This document shows positions 23,359 through 32,522 of a DNA stretch of 39,331 nt, in pieces; positions within the stretch are counted from its first letter, which is position 1; every line of letters starts with the position of its first letter. Both the position numbers and the translations under genes were made by a program. This DNA comes from an uncultured Treponema sp. Its GTDB lineage: Bacteria; Spirochaetota; Spirochaetia; Treponematales; Treponemataceae. The stretch lies in NCBI GenBank assembly GCA_938045195.1, contig CALINC010000049.1, positions 1 through 39,331 on the forward strand, written 5' to 3'. The notes below the pieces were generated by a model that was given only the letters and a program-made list of their open reading frames with translations, ran no database searches and had not been told where the DNA came from.

Positions 23359-24499
23359 TAACAGTGCAACAACATTGCAAAAACCCAAATCGGTTGCTGA
23401 AGAGGTTTTTAGAGGAATAGCTTCGGAGCAATTTGCTAACCCCGGCAGGGGTGCCCATATTTCAGCGCATAATGCTCTTGAAGAATTGTTTAAAACGCGG
23501 GCGGCTCTTGCAGCTTTATTCAATGTAAAAAATCCTTTAAAAATTGCACTCTGCCAAAATGCAAGTGCAGCACTCAATCTTGTAATAAAAAGTTTGTTTT
23601 CCGCAAATGACCATATTATCACTACAAAACTTGAGCACAACTCTATGCTGCGTCCTCTCTATCAGCTGGAAGCGCAAGGTGCTGAAATTTCACACATCGG
23701 CTTTAATACGAAAAGCGGTGAATTATTTTATAATCAAATAGAAGAAAAAATAAAAAAAAATACAAAGGCGATAGCGGTAAATCATTGTTCCAATGTAATA
23801 GGCTCAATTTGTAAACTGGACTATATTCATTCGCTTTGTAAAAAATACAATCTGATAATGCTCGTCGATGCGTCGCAGTCGGCAGGAACAATTCCGATTG
23901 ATGTTTCAAACTATGAGAATTCAATTTTTTGCTTTACCGGACACAAGGGTTTATACGGTCCGCAGGGTACCGGCGGAATTGTTGTAAACGGCAAATTCGA
24001 ATTCCGCCCCGTATTTGCAGGGGGCAGCGGCATTCATTCTTTTGACCATAACCATCCCTCCGAAATGCCCGATGTTTTTGAAACCGGAACAATGAATGTC
24101 CCGTCTTTTATGGGCCTGACGGCAGGCTGCAACTATGTACTTAAAACCGGTGTAGAACAGATAAATTCAAAATTGAATATATTGCGAAATGCTTTTATCG
24201 AATCGGTAAAAACAATTCCCTGCATTAAAATGTACGGAGCAGATTGTGCAAAAAAGAGTGAAGAATTCGGTGCCGCCATAGGAATAAATATCGGCACAAT
24301 ACCGTCCGGCGAAATCAGTAGAATACTCGATGAAGAATACGGCATTGCCACGCGGCCGGGTGCTCACTGCGCTCCCCTCGTACACGAAACTTTCGGCACG
24401 GAGGAACAAGGGATTGTCCGCTTTAGTTTTTCTTCATTTAACACGCTTGAAGAAATTAAAACGGCGGCACTAGCTTTACGGAAAATTGCGGAAAGCTAA
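23345..24499 (+). CDS. Cysteine desulfurase / selenocysteine lyase family PLP enzyme
   Basis: Class V aminotransferase fold, 384 aa, that removes S (or Se) from cysteine (or selenocysteine) as persulfide/perselenide. IYFDNSATTLQKP is the N-terminal family motif. The PLP lysine lies in CFTGHKGLYGPQGTGG, preceded by LVDASQSAGTIPIDV. The catalytic Cys region is RPGAHCAPLVHETFG. It belongs to the family usually found with YedF and DUF3343 rather than to the Fe-S IscS/NifS type. The ATG at 23345 gives the usual N-terminus; an upstream TTG at 23333 is possible. It ends 4 bp from the convergent export operon with no terminator between. Confidence 0.87.
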   Translation: MIYFDNSATTLQKPKSVAEEVFRGIASEQFANPGRGAHISAHNALEELFKTRAALAALFNVKNPLKIALCQNASAALNLVIKSLFSANDHIITTKLEHNSMLRPLYQLEAQGAEISHIGFNTKSGELFYNQIEEKIKKNTKAIAVNHCSNVIGSICKLDYIHSLCKKYNLIMLVDASQSAGTIPIDVSNYENSIFCFTGHKGLYGPQGTGGIVVNGKFEFRPVFAGGSGIHSFDHNHPSEMPDVFETGTMNVPSFMGLTAGCNYVLKTGVEQINSKLNILRNAFIESVKTIPCIKMYGADCAKKSEEFGAAIGINIGTIPSGEISRILDEEYGIATRPGAHCAPLVHETFGTEEQGIVRFSFSSFNTLEEIKTAALALRKIAES

Positions 24500-24503
24500 A
24501 GAA

Positions 24504-25733
24504 TTACTCTGCCAATGCTTCGACAGGATCCAGCTTGGCGGCTTTTAAGGCAGGATGAAGCCCGAAGAATACGCCGGTAAAAACGCTTACACCGAATGCA
24601 ATTACGGTTCCCGAAAAACTGAACATCAAAACAAAAGTTTTCGGTAATATTAAAGTAAAGATTAGCTTACTGATAATAATTCCAAGTGCTGCACCGATTG
24701 TTCCGCCTGTTAAAGTGAGAGTTGCCGATTCAACTAAAAATTGAAATGCTATTGCCTTTCGTGTTGCGCCTAAGGCTTTGCGTATACCTATTTCTTTTCT
24801 GCGTTCCGTAACGGTTACAAGCATAATATTCATAATACCTATGCCGCCTACCAGCAGCGAAATTCCTGCAATTGAAGAAAGTACCAAGCGAACCATATTC
24901 ATTACAGAACTCATTTGTTCAAATTCTTGTTGAGCTGAAAATGTAAAAACGGCATTGTAATTTCCATCTGCAATTTGTGCGGCAATACTTTTTATTTCGT
25001 TCTCGACAACCGAAGTATCCGCAGAATCATAAACACAGACTTCAGCTTCCCATACAGTAGATTCGCCTGAATGTGATAATTGATTCATATAAAATTTGCG
25101 CGGTACAAAAATACTTTCGGAAGAACGCATAAGCCAATTATTCTTTTTTTTCAAAACTCCTATAACTTCAAACTGAAAATTATAAGGCGGAATTTCATAA
25201 TATCCGGAATTGATTTGGAGCGTTATTGTTTTTCCTACGGCATTTCCCTCAGGGAATAATTGTGAGGCAATACCGTCGCCGATAACCGCTTTTTGAAAAC
25301 CGTTTAGATAATCCGTTGCGGAAAAAAAATCTCCGTAGTCCATTTCAAGTTTTAATGCTTCAAGCCTGCCGGGTTCTATGCCTTCGACTTGTTTTTTTCC
25401 TACGGTTAAAGCCCCCCGCAAGACCGAAGCTGAAAATTCGCTGGAATAAAAAATATTTTTAATTTTAGGAATCTGCTTCATCAGAGAATTCCTAAATGCG
25501 TCATTGAATTCTATAAATTGAGAATTAGTATTCGGATTCCATCCTGCACCTATATTTATTACATCCATACTAAAGCCCGAAAATTGTTGTGCAATACTGT
25601 GATACAGAGATGTCCCAAGCGTGGTAACAATTACCACTGAAGTAACGCCTATTACAATACCCAAAAGAGACAGCATAGTACGCATTTTATTTGTTCTAAA
25701 ATTATGAAGCGCATTTAAAAAATCTTCGATCAT
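24504..25733 (-). CDS. MacB-type ABC transporter permease (FtsX family)
   Basis: 409 aa. TM1 is near residues 18-42 (MRTMLSLLGIVIGVTSVVIV). A large periplasmic MacB_PCD domain follows, then the FtsX-type triple-TM C-terminus beginning VLSSIAGISLLVGGIGIMNIMLVTVTERRKEIGIRKALGAT (family signature, in parts) and ending LHPALKAAKLDPVEALAE. MacB-like systems use ATP to drive periplasmic substrates through a TolC-type outer-membrane duct instead of crossing the inner membrane themselves. The start overlaps the ATPase stop by 4 bp. In a full-length MacB the ATPase and permease are fused; here they are separate genes. Confidence 0.9.
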   Translation of the reverse strand: MIEDFLNALHNFRTNKMRTMLSLLGIVIGVTSVVIVTTLGTSLYHSIAQQFSGFSMDVINIGAGWNPNTNSQFIEFNDAFRNSLMKQIPKIKNIFYSSEFSASVLRGALTVGKKQVEGIEPGRLEALKLEMDYGDFFSATDYLNGFQKAVIGDGIASQLFPEGNAVGKTITLQINSGYYEIPPYNFQFEVIGVLKKKNNWLMRSSESIFVPRKFYMNQLSHSGESTVWEAEVCVYDSADTSVVENEIKSIAAQIADGNYNAVFTFSAQQEFEQMSSVMNMVRLVLSSIAGISLLVGGIGIMNIMLVTVTERRKEIGIRKALGATRKAIAFQFLVESATLTLTGGTIGAALGIIISKLIFTLILPKTFVLMFSFSGTVIAFGVSVFTGVFFGLHPALKAAKLDPVEALAE

Positions 25734-26419
25734 ACATTCTCCGTGTCCGAAATTACCGCCCCGTCTTTTAAATGGATTGAACGGGGAGCCATAGCTCCTA
25801 TATCCAAATCGTGCGTTACCACAATTATTGCAGTTCCGGTTTTATTTATTTTTAAAAACAAATCCAAAACCGAATGCCCTGTTTCGGAATCCAACGCTCC
25901 TGTCGGTTCGTCTGCCAAAATTATTTTAGGCTGCGTAACCAATGCCCTTGCAATAGCAACCCTTTGTTTTTGCCCTCCTGAAAGTTCTGAAGGTTTATGC
26001 TTTAACCTGTCGGATAAACCTACTTTTTCCAATTCTTCAGCCGCTTGTTTTTTTCTTTTATCAAAGGGTAGACCTCTGTACCGCAGCGGCAGCATAACAT
26101 TTTCAAGAACCGATAAATTGGGCAGTAAAAAATATTGTTGAAAAACAAAACCGACGGTTTCATTCCGTAAAACGGCTAAATCGTTTTCATCCATTTCGGC
26201 GGTATTTATTCCGTCTACATAAATCTCGCCGGAACTGGGGCGGTCTAAACAGCCTATCATATTCATGCAGGTAGATTTTCCGGAACCCGACGGTCCCATA
26301 ATTGAAACAAAAGAAGATTTTACAATTTCAAATGAAACACCGTTTAGTGCTTTTACTTCGATGTCGCCCATTGTGTAGGTTTTTACTACATTATTTAAAC
26401 GAATAACATTTTCAGGCAT
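25730..26419 (-). CDS. ABC transporter ATP-binding protein (MacB/LolD type)
   Basis: 229 aa nucleotide-binding subunit for the adjacent permease. Walker A is GPSGSGKST (42-50), the Q-loop is in VGFVFQQYFLLP, the signature LSGGQKQR (146-153), Walker B IILADEPTG (166-174), and the H-loop VVTHD. The NLSVLENVMLPLRYRG region is typical of the LolD/MacB group. ATG 26419 is preferred over a TTG at 26437; it lies 11 bp after the upstream gene's stop. Translation is coupled to the permease through an ATGA overlap. Confidence 0.93.
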   Translation of the reverse strand: MPENVIRLNNVVKTYTMGDIEVKALNGVSFEIVKSSFVSIMGPSGSGKSTCMNMIGCLDRPSSGEIYVDGINTAEMDENDLAVLRNETVGFVFQQYFLLPNLSVLENVMLPLRYRGLPFDKRKKQAAEELEKVGLSDRLKHKPSELSGGQKQRVAIARALVTQPKIILADEPTGALDSETGHSVLDLFLKINKTGTAIIVVTHDLDIGAMAPRSIHLKDGAVISDTENV

Positions 26420-26430
26420 ATATTTGCGGC

Positions 26431-27444
26431 CTACCAATCGCCCATTTCCATTCCATCATTGCTGATATTGTTTTTTAAAACATCGCCTTCGTTAAGCCCT
26501 GAAATTATTTTTACAAAGCCTCTCATATATGGAAGAATTTCAACATTGATTTTTTCTGTTTTGTTTCCTTCCAGCATTTTTTCTACAAACGGAATACCTT
26601 TGTCATAGAAAATTGCAGATTGTTCTACAAACAAAACTTCTTCATCTTCACCCGCTATTATTTTTCCGCTAAACGAATAACCCGGCAAAATATTTTCGGG
26701 AGGATTATCTACTTTTATTTTTGCGTCGATGACTGTTGTTCCCCGCTGTGAATTTATTTTTGCTATCGAAGGATATGCCGTAACTTTTCCCGTAAGTTCC
26801 ATTCCCGGTACAGCTTGAAATGAAAGCAAAACCGTTTGGTTTATTGCAAGACGGGAAGCATCCGTTTCTGCAATAGAAACGGTAGCTTTTAGATATGAAC
26901 GGTCAATTATCGTTCCGAAGTTATCTTTAGGTAATACGTAAACACCTTCGCTAAGATCGAATGAAGCTACGATACCGTCAAATTTTGCGTAAATGCTTCT
27001 GTCTTCCAACTGTTTAATTAGCAGTTCCAATTCTTTTTGCATAAGCGTCAAGCGTTTTGAAGCTCCGTTAATTTCTTCTTGTGCAATAGCGAATTCTTGT
27101 TTTGCAACCTGCATTTCTTGATATGAGGTATCCAGCGCAAAAATCAAATCGCCTTTTTTTACTGTATCTCCTTCTTTTACTTTTACGCGTTTTACCAAAC
27201 CTTCTCCGGGAGATTGAAGAACTTGCTGTTGAGCCGCTTCAATATATCCTGAAATTTGAATTTGGTCTTTTATAAGTTCTTTTTTTACCGTTACGGTAGA
27301 AACAATATTGCCTGAGCTTTTTTTTGGAAAAAATATAAATATAAGAATTCCGGCAATGGTAAGCGGAATTAAGATACGCAGTAATTTTTTACGCTTTTGT
27401 TTCCTCTTTTCTTTTTTCTTTTTTTCAAATTCCGTCTGTTCCAT
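26431..27444 (-). CDS. HlyD/MacA-type periplasmic adaptor (membrane fusion protein)
   Basis: 337 aa. A very basic N-terminus (KKKKEKRKQKRKKLLR) precedes one TM (ILIPLTIAGILIFIFF). A lipoyl-like half follows (VSTVTVKKELIKDQIQISGYIE, then SPGEGLVKRVKVKEGDTVKKGDLIFALDT), a short coiled-coil hairpin (about 115-165), the second lipoyl half and beta-barrel (ATVSIAETDASRLAINQTVLL). It bridges the MacB-like permease to the TolC-like channel. GGAGG precedes the ATG, and the ATG shares one base with the upstream stop (TAATG). The run of Lys/Arg codons before the TM is unusually long. Confidence 0.88.
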   Translation of the reverse strand: MEQTEFEKKKKEKRKQKRKKLLRILIPLTIAGILIFIFFPKKSSGNIVSTVTVKKELIKDQIQISGYIEAAQQQVLQSPGEGLVKRVKVKEGDTVKKGDLIFALDTSYQEMQVAKQEFAIAQEEINGASKRLTLMQKELELLIKQLEDRSIYAKFDGIVASFDLSEGVYVLPKDNFGTIIDRSYLKATVSIAETDASRLAINQTVLLSFQAVPGMELTGKVTAYPSIAKINSQRGTTVIDAKIKVDNPPENILPGYSFSGKIIAGEDEEVLFVEQSAIFYDKGIPFVEKMLEGNKTEKINVEILPYMRGFVKIISGLNEGDVLKNNISNDGMEMGDW

Positions 27445-28946
27445 TATTTTCCTCCGGTTTCAAATAATTCTTTTATTTGAGTATTAAAAATATGTACGTT
27501 TATATTTGCGTCGGCATACCGCACTAATGCCCTCTTATATTCTATATCGGCCTGCATATTCTCAAGCGAACTTATTACACCGCGTGCAAACCATTGAGCA
27601 TGTTCTTCCGCATTCTTTTTGTAAATATCAATTTCTTCCAAAGATAATTTTTGCTGCCATTCAAATTTTTCTTTTTGAATTTTAAATACTTTAAATTCAT
27701 TTTCAAAATTGCGTTTTATTTCATTTAATTTTATTTTTTCATTTATTTTAAAAAGTTTTGCATTTTTCTTTTTTAAAATATAATCATAAATTGAAATAGG
27801 ATTTACAGCAAACATAAAATTCAAACTTGGACTTAAATCTTTTTTTTCGTAAGAAGAATTTGTTTTATCCGCAATCGGAATAGTTATGCCGGAATAAAAT
27901 TTTATACCGGGAAGAAGCATATTTATTCCGCCGCCTGCCGACATCTCGTTATTTTTGTTCAGCGATGAAAGTCCTGTATTCGGGTCGATAATTTCATTTT
28001 GAATTTTAAAAGCTGAAAAATTAAATTCACCCGATAATGTAAACGTATTTAAATTTATTTTATTTTGAATAAGTGCATTTTTATAATCCCGTTCGGCTTT
28101 TAAAATGACGCTGTAATTTTCTTCACTTAGATTTTCAGTTGAAGCTATTTGGACATTTGGAATTGACAAACTCAAGTTTTTAAAAAATTCTTCCGAATTT
28201 TTTTCATCATAATGTATTCCGCATGATTCAAAAAATATTTTTGAAGAAACCGAAAAAGAAAACTCCGCTTCTTTTTGTTCGCGTTCGGCGGATAAAAGAG
28301 AAAGTCTTGCAGTACGCAGTTTTGCAGAATCTTCACTGTAGCCTTGTGCAAGAACTTGTTTGTAATCGATATTTGCCCGCACGGTTTCGAGTTTTTTTGC
28401 AAGCATTCCCGTATATTCTACAAGTATTTGCTGAATATCGGTAAGAAGCTTTTTCTCTATCAACTGTTTGCCCATATTCAATTTTTTCTCTGCAAGGCTC
28501 ATATTTTCGTAAGCCTCGTCAATTTGCAGCTTTAATTTATTCCGTGTCTGACTGTAAATGTCGGCAGAAAGTGCGAGCAAAACCCCTTTACGGAAATCTT
28601 TTCCTTCGTTTGCACTTGTATAAGGTGCTTTAAGCGTTAAGGCAAGGTTATTATAAAGAGGTGTCCCTAGTAAAAGGAAAGGCTCCATCGAAAAAGAAGA
28701 TTTTTTTTTGTCTTTATTAAGCGTCAGATTGATTTGCCCGGTACTTACTTCGACGGCAAAGAGCGAAGCTGCCCGTATTTGCTTATAATTGTTTTTTGCA
28801 ATTTCAGAATTATTTGTAATAACCAAAAACTCGGAATCGTTTTTCAATCTATATTCCAAAATTTCAGTATATACCGAAGTTTGTGCAAAAACAAAACCGC
28901 TTGCCGTCAATAGGATAAATAGCATAAAAAAAGTTCGGTTTTTCAT
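27444..28946 (-). CDS. TolC-family outer membrane efflux protein
   Basis: 500 aa. Signal peptide MKNRTFFMLFILLTASGFVFAQ; the rest is rich in long amphipathic helices with the TolC/OEP pattern (EKKLNMGKQLIEKKLLTDIQQILVEY, KTVRANIDYKQVLAQG, and the C-terminal repeat LSLEEIDIYKKNAEEHAQWFARGVISSLENMQADIEYKRALV, given in parts). It would form the outer-membrane and periplasmic duct for the adaptor and MacB-like pair encoded after it. It heads the four-gene operon and has a good promoter at 28978-29005; its own ribosome binding site is weak. Confidence 0.85.
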   Translation of the reverse strand: MKNRTFFMLFILLTASGFVFAQTSVYTEILEYRLKNDSEFLVITNNSEIAKNNYKQIRAASLFAVEVSTGQINLTLNKDKKKSSFSMEPFLLLGTPLYNNLALTLKAPYTSANEGKDFRKGVLLALSADIYSQTRNKLKLQIDEAYENMSLAEKKLNMGKQLIEKKLLTDIQQILVEYTGMLAKKLETVRANIDYKQVLAQGYSEDSAKLRTARLSLLSAEREQKEAEFSFSVSSKIFFESCGIHYDEKNSEEFFKNLSLSIPNVQIASTENLSEENYSVILKAERDYKNALIQNKINLNTFTLSGEFNFSAFKIQNEIIDPNTGLSSLNKNNEMSAGGGINMLLPGIKFYSGITIPIADKTNSSYEKKDLSPSLNFMFAVNPISIYDYILKKKNAKLFKINEKIKLNEIKRNFENEFKVFKIQKEKFEWQQKLSLEEIDIYKKNAEEHAQWFARGVISSLENMQADIEYKRALVRYADANINVHIFNTQIKELFETGGK

Positions 28947-28977
28947 ATATAATAGTCCATAAGTTTTGTATCTATCT

Positions 28978-29005
28978 AGTATACATAAAATTTAGAAAAT
29001 GTCAA
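28978..29005 (-). promoter_or_regulatory. Promoter of the TolC-MacAB-type export operon
   Basis: On the minus strand TTGACA (29005-29000), 16-bp spacer, TATACT (28983-28978), 31 bp before the TolC-like start. It sits in the gap just after pheT, so this operon is transcribed independently of pheT. Confidence 0.75.
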
Positions 29006-29037
29006 TATAAATTCTGAGGTTTTATTGAGGCTTCTAT

Positions 29038-30759
29038 TTATTTAAGCAGTTTTTCAATATTTAATTCGCCGGCATAACACGGAATTGTTATCGACCAGTT
29101 CTCTAAAACTTGCGGAGCAATTTCGCCGAAAATTCCTATTTGTTCGCCGTTATATAAAAGTCCTGCTTGTCTGCCCTTGATAAAGCGTACATCATCGGTT
29201 TCACAAACCGTATATTCAATACCCAAATAATACAAAAGATTTGCAGCTTCACTTGCAGCGTCATTAAAGTTTGCATTTTGGGACGCGGTTAAAAAGCCGA
29301 AGCTCTGTACGGTTTTTGTTCCTGTAGAATCGGCATTATCTAAAAAGGCTATTTTTCCGGTTTCAAATATTTTATGCGGATACACGGCATTACCCGAACT
29401 CATCTCCGCATTTAATAAAGACGGAAGAATTGAGGAGCGCACAAACTGATAATTTTCAGACATTGGGTTTGCAATTTCAATAACGCCATTTCCGTCTATG
29501 CACATTCTATCGATAAAATCTTTCTTTGAACCTAAGTAGTTAAAAATCATCTCTTGATACCCCATTCCTACAGCAAGTTTTTTTATCTTGCGGCTTAAAA
29601 GGGTTTCCGGCAGCAGCCTTCCGATAGTAAATTCGTTCGGTGTTTCGGGGACAAAAAAACTGACGGTTTTGCCCATCATAACATCTTCAATTATGTCCAC
29701 TTCATGGAGAAAATCATTCCGGTATGCCGACGGGAATACCGTAATCTTATCATCTCTAAGCTGACAACGGCAATCCATCCTTTTTAGAGCCGCTATAATT
29801 TCTTCGCTCGAAAACGAAGAGCCTAAAAGTTTATTTACCGCTTGTACCGAAGTATCCGCCGGCTCTTGAAAATAATATGGAACGGTTATGCTCTTCCCGA
29901 AGCCCGTTTCATAGGGATGCTCGATTTTTACGGGAAGAATTGTATAGCCTGAATCGGCAAAGTCGCAAGCTACAATATTTGCCGAAAGCAAAAGCGATGC
30001 CATATCCGTTCCGGTAAATTCGACGAATAGATCCGTATCGCCTGCTTGTACGGCTCCGATTTTTGCGCTGTTAATAATAGGAGGCATTGACAAAACTTCG
30101 CCTTTTGCGTCCTGTAATAATGGGAACAGTTTTTTATCTGCAATTATTTCGGCATATTCAATACCTTTGGGGTGTTTTGTTAAAATTTCGCGGCATGTCA
30201 TTTTTGCACTGCCGTCAAGCGGAATAAAAGATGTCTTATCGGGGGCAACGGCAAGGTATGAAACCGGCCATGTAATCAGCTCCGAACGGTATACACCCAT
30301 CGAAACCGATTTCCTCTTTCTTCCGAAATTGCGGCAAAGTTTTTCCTGCGTTTGAATAATATCTTGCAGCATTACATTGTCTATAGCTTTTCCCGAAATT
30401 ACAAAACCCGCTGCGAAGGGGCGTATATCTTTTAATTCAGGCGAAACTTTTACAATTCGTTCCCCTGACGGTTTTTCTTCATTTTTGGAAGAAAGAAATT
30501 GAGCGTATACACTGCTGCCGGACTCCGCACCGGCATGAACCCGCAGCAGACGCGCCAGCCCTGCCGTAGACCAGAGGTCTGGGCGATTTGTATCGTTTAA
30601 TTCTATCTTTATAACCCTGTCTTTTTCGGGTAAAGCAGGGTCGGGTTTTTCGTCAAGTTCCGCTTTTGCAGAAGTTAATATTTCTTCAAGGGTTTCATAA
30701 TCATAATGCTTGCCGAGCATATCAAAAAAAAGGCTTTCATTTACTTCAATTTTAGGCAT
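29038..30759 (-). CDS. pheT: Phenylalanine--tRNA ligase beta subunit, archaeal/eukaryotic type
   Basis: With PheS it charges tRNA-Phe. 573 aa, much shorter than the roughly 800-aa beta subunit of most bacteria and lacking its N-terminal tRNA-binding EMAP-like and C-terminal anticodon-binding domains; this is the archaeal/eukaryotic layout known in spirochaetes. B1/B3/B4-like parts: MPKIEVNESLFFDMLGK, IELNDTNRPDLWSTAGLARLLR (B5-like), FGRKRKSVSMGVYR; catalytic-like C-half with NYLGSKKDF and EIANPMSENYQFVRSSILPSLL. The start is at 30759 because GGAGG is immediately before it; a TTG four codons earlier would contain the site. pheS is not adjacent. Confidence 0.93.
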   Translation of the reverse strand: MPKIEVNESLFFDMLGKHYDYETLEEILTSAKAELDEKPDPALPEKDRVIKIELNDTNRPDLWSTAGLARLLRVHAGAESGSSVYAQFLSSKNEEKPSGERIVKVSPELKDIRPFAAGFVISGKAIDNVMLQDIIQTQEKLCRNFGRKRKSVSMGVYRSELITWPVSYLAVAPDKTSFIPLDGSAKMTCREILTKHPKGIEYAEIIADKKLFPLLQDAKGEVLSMPPIINSAKIGAVQAGDTDLFVEFTGTDMASLLLSANIVACDFADSGYTILPVKIEHPYETGFGKSITVPYYFQEPADTSVQAVNKLLGSSFSSEEIIAALKRMDCRCQLRDDKITVFPSAYRNDFLHEVDIIEDVMMGKTVSFFVPETPNEFTIGRLLPETLLSRKIKKLAVGMGYQEMIFNYLGSKKDFIDRMCIDGNGVIEIANPMSENYQFVRSSILPSLLNAEMSSGNAVYPHKIFETGKIAFLDNADSTGTKTVQSFGFLTASQNANFNDAASEAANLLYYLGIEYTVCETDDVRFIKGRQAGLLYNGEQIGIFGEIAPQVLENWSITIPCYAGELNIEKLLK

Positions 30760-30961
30760 TGCGTCCTCCAAAATTTAGAGAGGAATTATATCATAAATGC
30801 AGACTTTATTCCAGCCGGCATATTCGGTATTGCTAAAAAATATCGGCAGTCCGGTTAAGTTTTTTTGCAAAAATGCCGAAAAAATTTATGCCGACTACTT
30901 GACTTTACGGCAAAAATGGATGAAAATACGAAGAGATGACTTAAATTAAGGGGGTCAGAGC

Positions 30962-31663
30962 ATGCGACGAAAGTCTTTAATTTTTATAATGATGATATTG
31001 TGTTCGGTTTTTGCTTTTGCAGAAGAAGAAAATACCGATTCTATGATGACGGTTGAGGAAGCCTACCTAAATTCTATGGAAGGGGTCATATTGAAAGAGA
31101 TGATATCTTCCGAAGGCAGAGATGCAAAATTGGTAGCTTTGCAAGTTATCGAAGAAGCTATTGAAGGCGGCAGAGTTTCGCCTGAACTTCAAAAGGCTTT
31201 GGATTCTCTCGCTACGGTCGGTTTAGCCACTGTTGTACGGGAAAACGGACGAGTTGCAAATAATTATCCGGATGTCCGAATGCGGGCTTGCCGTCTTTTG
31301 GGCAAAGTGAAAAATGAACAGGCTAAAGATACCTTGATGAAAGTTATGTATACCGATAATGAGCCGTCGGTTATTATGGAAGCCGTTAAATCGCTTGGAG
31401 AGCTCGGATATAATAATAATGATGAAGTTGTCGAAATGATTAACTTTATCAACAGAAAATTCGATATTGTAAACCCGACAAGCTCTTTGGCTCTTGAAGT
31501 ACTCAATGCTTATGAAAAAATTGCACCGAGTGTAAAAAATAAGCAAGGTATGATAGACAGTATTATGCGGATTGCAAATAATTACAGTTATATTACTCCT
31601 GTCCGTAATAAGGCTTTGGAAGTTCTGCGCTCTATTATGGCGGGCGGAACCTCAAAAAAATAA
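30962..31663 (+). CDS. Exported HEAT-repeat protein
   Basis: 233 aa. Signal peptide MRRKSLIFIMMILCSVFAFA, so probably periplasmic. The mature part is built of HEAT/armadillo-like helical pairs (DAKLVALQVIEEAIEGG, VRMRACRLLGKVKNEQAKDTLMKVMYTDNEPSVIMEAVKSLGELG in parts), a fold used for protein-protein contact. No catalytic motif; function unknown. AAGGGGGTC precedes the ATG. A TTGACT at 30899-30904 may be its -35, but the -10 is poor. A terminator follows at 31673. Confidence 0.8.
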   Translation: MRRKSLIFIMMILCSVFAFAEEENTDSMMTVEEAYLNSMEGVILKEMISSEGRDAKLVALQVIEEAIEGGRVSPELQKALDSLATVGLATVVRENGRVANNYPDVRMRACRLLGKVKNEQAKDTLMKVMYTDNEPSVIMEAVKSLGELGYNNNDEVVEMINFINRKFDIVNPTSSLALEVLNAYEKIAPSVKNKQGMIDSIMRIANNYSYITPVRNKALEVLRSIMAGGTSKK

Positions 31664-31672
31664 AGCGGTAAT

Positions 31673-31706
31673 TCGGGAGATGCTGTCTAAAACTTCTCCC
31701 GATTTT
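31673..31706 (+). terminator. Terminator after the HEAT-repeat gene
   Basis: TCGGGAGA (31673-31680) and TCTCCCGA (31695-31702) form an 8-bp stem with a 14-nt loop, followed by TTTTCT. maf begins 10 bp further on, so read-through into maf is possible. Confidence 0.55.
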
Positions 31707-31716
31707 CTATTAAAAA

Positions 31717-32298
31717 ATGAATATAATTCTAGCCTCAAATTCTCCACGCAGAAAAAAAATTTTAAGTTCTTTCGGCTTGGAGTTTTCGGTGTATGTTTCC
31801 AATTTTGACGAAACGTCAGTAACCGAAAAAGAACCTATCGAACGTTGTATATTAACTGCACGCGGTAAAGCAAAAACGGCATATCATCATTTTTCCGGCA
31901 CATGTACCGAGAATTTTATTATTGCGGCAGATACTTTGGTTTTTAATAAAACAAATATTTTCGGAAAACCTGAAAATAAAGACGCTGCCCGAAATATGCT
32001 TATCTCTTATTCGGGTGTTTCTCATAATGTGGTTACTGCGGTTTGTTGTATCGATACAGACGGCAAGCTCTATGAACGGCATACCGTAAGTATGGTTTTT
32101 TTTAAAACACTTTCCGACGCAGAACTTGATGCTTATATCCGAACGGATGAATGGAAAGACGCTGCCGGAGGATATAAACTTCAAGGAATAGCTTCTTTAT
32201 TCATAAAAAAAATAGAGGGTTCTTATACAGGAATTGTCGGGTTGCCGATGTATGAATTATACGAAATTCTCACCGAAGCGGGAATTTTTGAACTTTAA
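31717..32298 (+). CDS. maf: Maf-family nucleotide pyrophosphatase
   Basis: Hydrolyses non-canonical or surplus nucleoside triphosphates (dTTP/UTP or related) to monophosphates. 193 aa, normal length. The N-terminal IILASNSPRRKKIL signature is followed by the conserved Glu/Lys region ARGKAKTA, AADTLVF (catalytic Asp), GKPENKDAARNMLISYSGVSHNVVTAV and the C-terminal DAAGGYKLQGIASLFIKKIEGSYTGIVGLP (in parts). No strong ribosome binding site is seen before the ATG (AT-rich upstream), so it may be translated with the HEAT gene's transcript. Confidence 0.93.
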   Translation: MNIILASNSPRRKKILSSFGLEFSVYVSNFDETSVTEKEPIERCILTARGKAKTAYHHFSGTCTENFIIAADTLVFNKTNIFGKPENKDAARNMLISYSGVSHNVVTAVCCIDTDGKLYERHTVSMVFFKTLSDAELDAYIRTDEWKDAAGGYKLQGIASLFIKKIEGSYTGIVGLPMYELYEILTEAGIFEL

Positions 32299-32354
32299 CA
32301 GCTTTGCCCGGTTTCCGTCCTTGTGTTTACGGTATTACTCTTTGTATGAAAATA

Positions 32355-32441
32355 CCCCCCTCTTGAAATCAACAACCCCGACATAGAGCGTACGTTGCGC
32401 AGCAACAGGGTATTAAACCCTCCGCACTAATAAAAAGAGGG
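32355..32441 (+). repeat. Structured intergenic segment, possible repeat copy B2
   Basis: An outer stem CCCTCTT (from about 32357) / AAGAGGG (to 32441) can enclose two smaller hairpins: GTTGC/GCAAC near 32394-32406 and AGGGT...ACCCT near 32407-32421, giving a branched structure. CCCCGAC and GGG...CCC are in the same order as in B1. It lies after maf and may end its transcript. Confidence 0.4.
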
Positions 32442-32466
32442 CAAATACGGTCGCCCGCACTTGCCC
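32432..32466 (-). terminator. Terminator of the HtrA-like gene
   Basis: On the minus strand GGGCAA (32466-32461) pairs with TTGCCC (32444-32439), then TCTTTTTA. It lies 57 bp after the protease stop. Its right arm partly overlaps the outer stem of B2. Confidence 0.6.
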
Positions 32467-32522
32467 AAAAGGAGGTACGATTTATTAAAAAGGTAGTTGG
32501 ATGGTAGTGGTGACAATTACCT

